From: Paenibacillus sp. CAA11
Lineage (GTDB): Bacteria > Bacillota > Bacilli > Paenibacillales > Paenibacillaceae
Reading direction: 5' to 3'
DNA: 64,000 nt
NCBI RefSeq assembly: GCF_003060825.1
Contig: NZ_CP028922.1
Coordinates: 635,001 to 699,000, forward strand
The translations under genes and the position numbers were made by a program. Of the stretch, positions 63,521 through 64,000 are shown piece after piece. The first letter of the stretch is position 1. Every line of letters begins with the position of its first letter. The notes beneath the pieces are model-generated. The model saw only the letters and a list, made by a program, of their open reading frames with translations, had not been told where the DNA came from and ran no database searches.

Positions 63521-64000
63521 ATGAAGGTGAAGCAAGAGAAGTACTACAGGTCCTTTCAGGTGGGGGCCTACCTGATCATCACGCTCATTGCACTCCTATG
63601 CCTGTTCCCGTTCCTGCTGATTATATCCGCTTCACTGACGCAGAATGAATCCATCGTTCGGGACGGTTATCATCTTCTGCCCCAGGCCTGGTCCCTGGAA
63701 GGCTACAGGATGGTATTCCGCTTTCCTGAGCAGGTGCTGAGAGCTTATGGGGTTACTATTATGACCACGGTGCTGGGAACGCTTGGCGGCCTGTTTCTGA
63801 TTACCATGGCAGGCTATGTGCTGCAGCGCAAGGATTTTAAATACCGCAATGTATTTTCCTTCTATATTTACTTCACCACGCTCTTTGGCGGCGGCCTGGT
63901 TCCCTGGTACATCATGATCACCAAATATCTGCAGTTGACCGATACGTATGCCGTGCTGATTTTGCCAGGGCTGATGACACCCTTTCTGGTGATCCTTATG
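63521..64000 (+). CDS. Carbohydrate ABC transporter permease (YtcP-type), partial
   Basis: The first 160 residues of the second permease; the gene runs off the window. It begins MKVKQEKYYRSFQVGAYLI and shows LFPFLLIISASLTQNESIV then GLVPWYIMITKYLQLTDTYA, the YtcP signature. ATG 63521 follows GGAGGGAG. It pairs with the LplB-type permease just upstream. A sugar-binding lipoprotein gene is expected further downstream. Confidence 0.9.
   Translation, partial: MKVKQEKYYRSFQVGAYLIITLIALLCLFPFLLIISASLTQNESIVRDGYHLLPQAWSLEGYRMVFRFPEQVLRAYGVTIMTTVLGTLGGLFLITMAGYVLQRKDFKYRNVFSFYIYFTTLFGGGLVPWYIMITKYLQLTDTYAVLILPGLMTPFLVILM

Overview
The window looks like chromosomal DNA from a Paenibacillus or close relative (Firmicutes, Paenibacillaceae). 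The reasons are Bacillus-type gene sets (xpt-pbuX, a yhcEFGHI-like operon), strong AGGAGG-type ribosome binding sites with frequent GTG and TTG starts, U-tract hairpin terminators, copper-amine-oxidase-type stalk domains on secreted proteins, and LplB/YtcP-type sugar permeases. Coding GC looks moderate, with AT-richer islands at about 3.0-4.3 kb and 21.8-26.5 kb. No rRNA, tRNA, CRISPR array, prophage or transposase gene was seen.

Layout. 0-3 kb: the tail of a zinc-ribbon protein, a small unknown protein, then a guanine-riboswitch-controlled xpt-pbuX purine salvage operon. 3-9.3 kb: an AT-rich second MurG-like glycosyltransferase, a DUF1835 protein, a LacI-type regulator, then a minus-strand group of a DUF4870 membrane protein, a diacylglycerol-type glycosyltransferase and a serine hydrolase. 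9.4-15.4 kb: a possibly structured leader before a 62-residue protein, a methionine aminopeptidase, and a yhcEFGHI-like ABC operon with its own GntR regulator and a clear promoter/operator. 15.4-21.7 kb: two secreted enzymes, a PspA operon on the minus strand, and a divergent OmpR-type two-component system. 21.8-26.5 kb: an AT-rich accessory stretch with a Na+/H+ antiporter, a cupredoxin, an orphan Phr-like prepeptide and an amidase.

26.6-31.1 kb: a VTC-domain / DUF4956 / DUF4353 lipoprotein cluster followed by a secreted protein made of two tandem repeats. 31.2-36 kb: a three-gene ABC-2 exporter and an MFS exporter with a divergent TetR regulator. 36.4-43.8 kb: a c-di-AMP riboswitch, a small membrane ORF, kdpFABC, and an unusual KdpD-like protein that carries the KdpD N-terminal sensor module twice and has no histidine kinase domain. 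No kdpE is present. 43.7-46.3 kb: an ABC exporter with a TetR gene. 46.4-49.6 kb: alkaline phosphatase, PsiE and a stalk-domain protein. 49.7-57.4 kb: a TetR/LmrB-like efflux pair, an oxidoreductase, a MerR/MFS pair, and three stress-type genes (Usp, DinB, YflT-DUF2382) interleaved with copies of a short inverted-repeat element. 57.8-64 kb: a SulP transporter, a possible pair of tiny membrane proteins, an amidohydrolase of the MtaD group, a phosphodiester glycosidase family protein, and the first two permease genes of a sugar ABC importer cut by the window end.

The least ordinary items are the double KdpD-N protein under a c-di-AMP riboswitch, the 95-bp MITE-like repeat with two near-identical full copies and one shortened copy, the orphan Phr-like peptide, the VTC-DUF4956-DUF4353-repeat-protein cluster, and a possible RNA structure at 9.46-9.58 kb. 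All calls rest on reading sequence and family knowledge; no database search was run.
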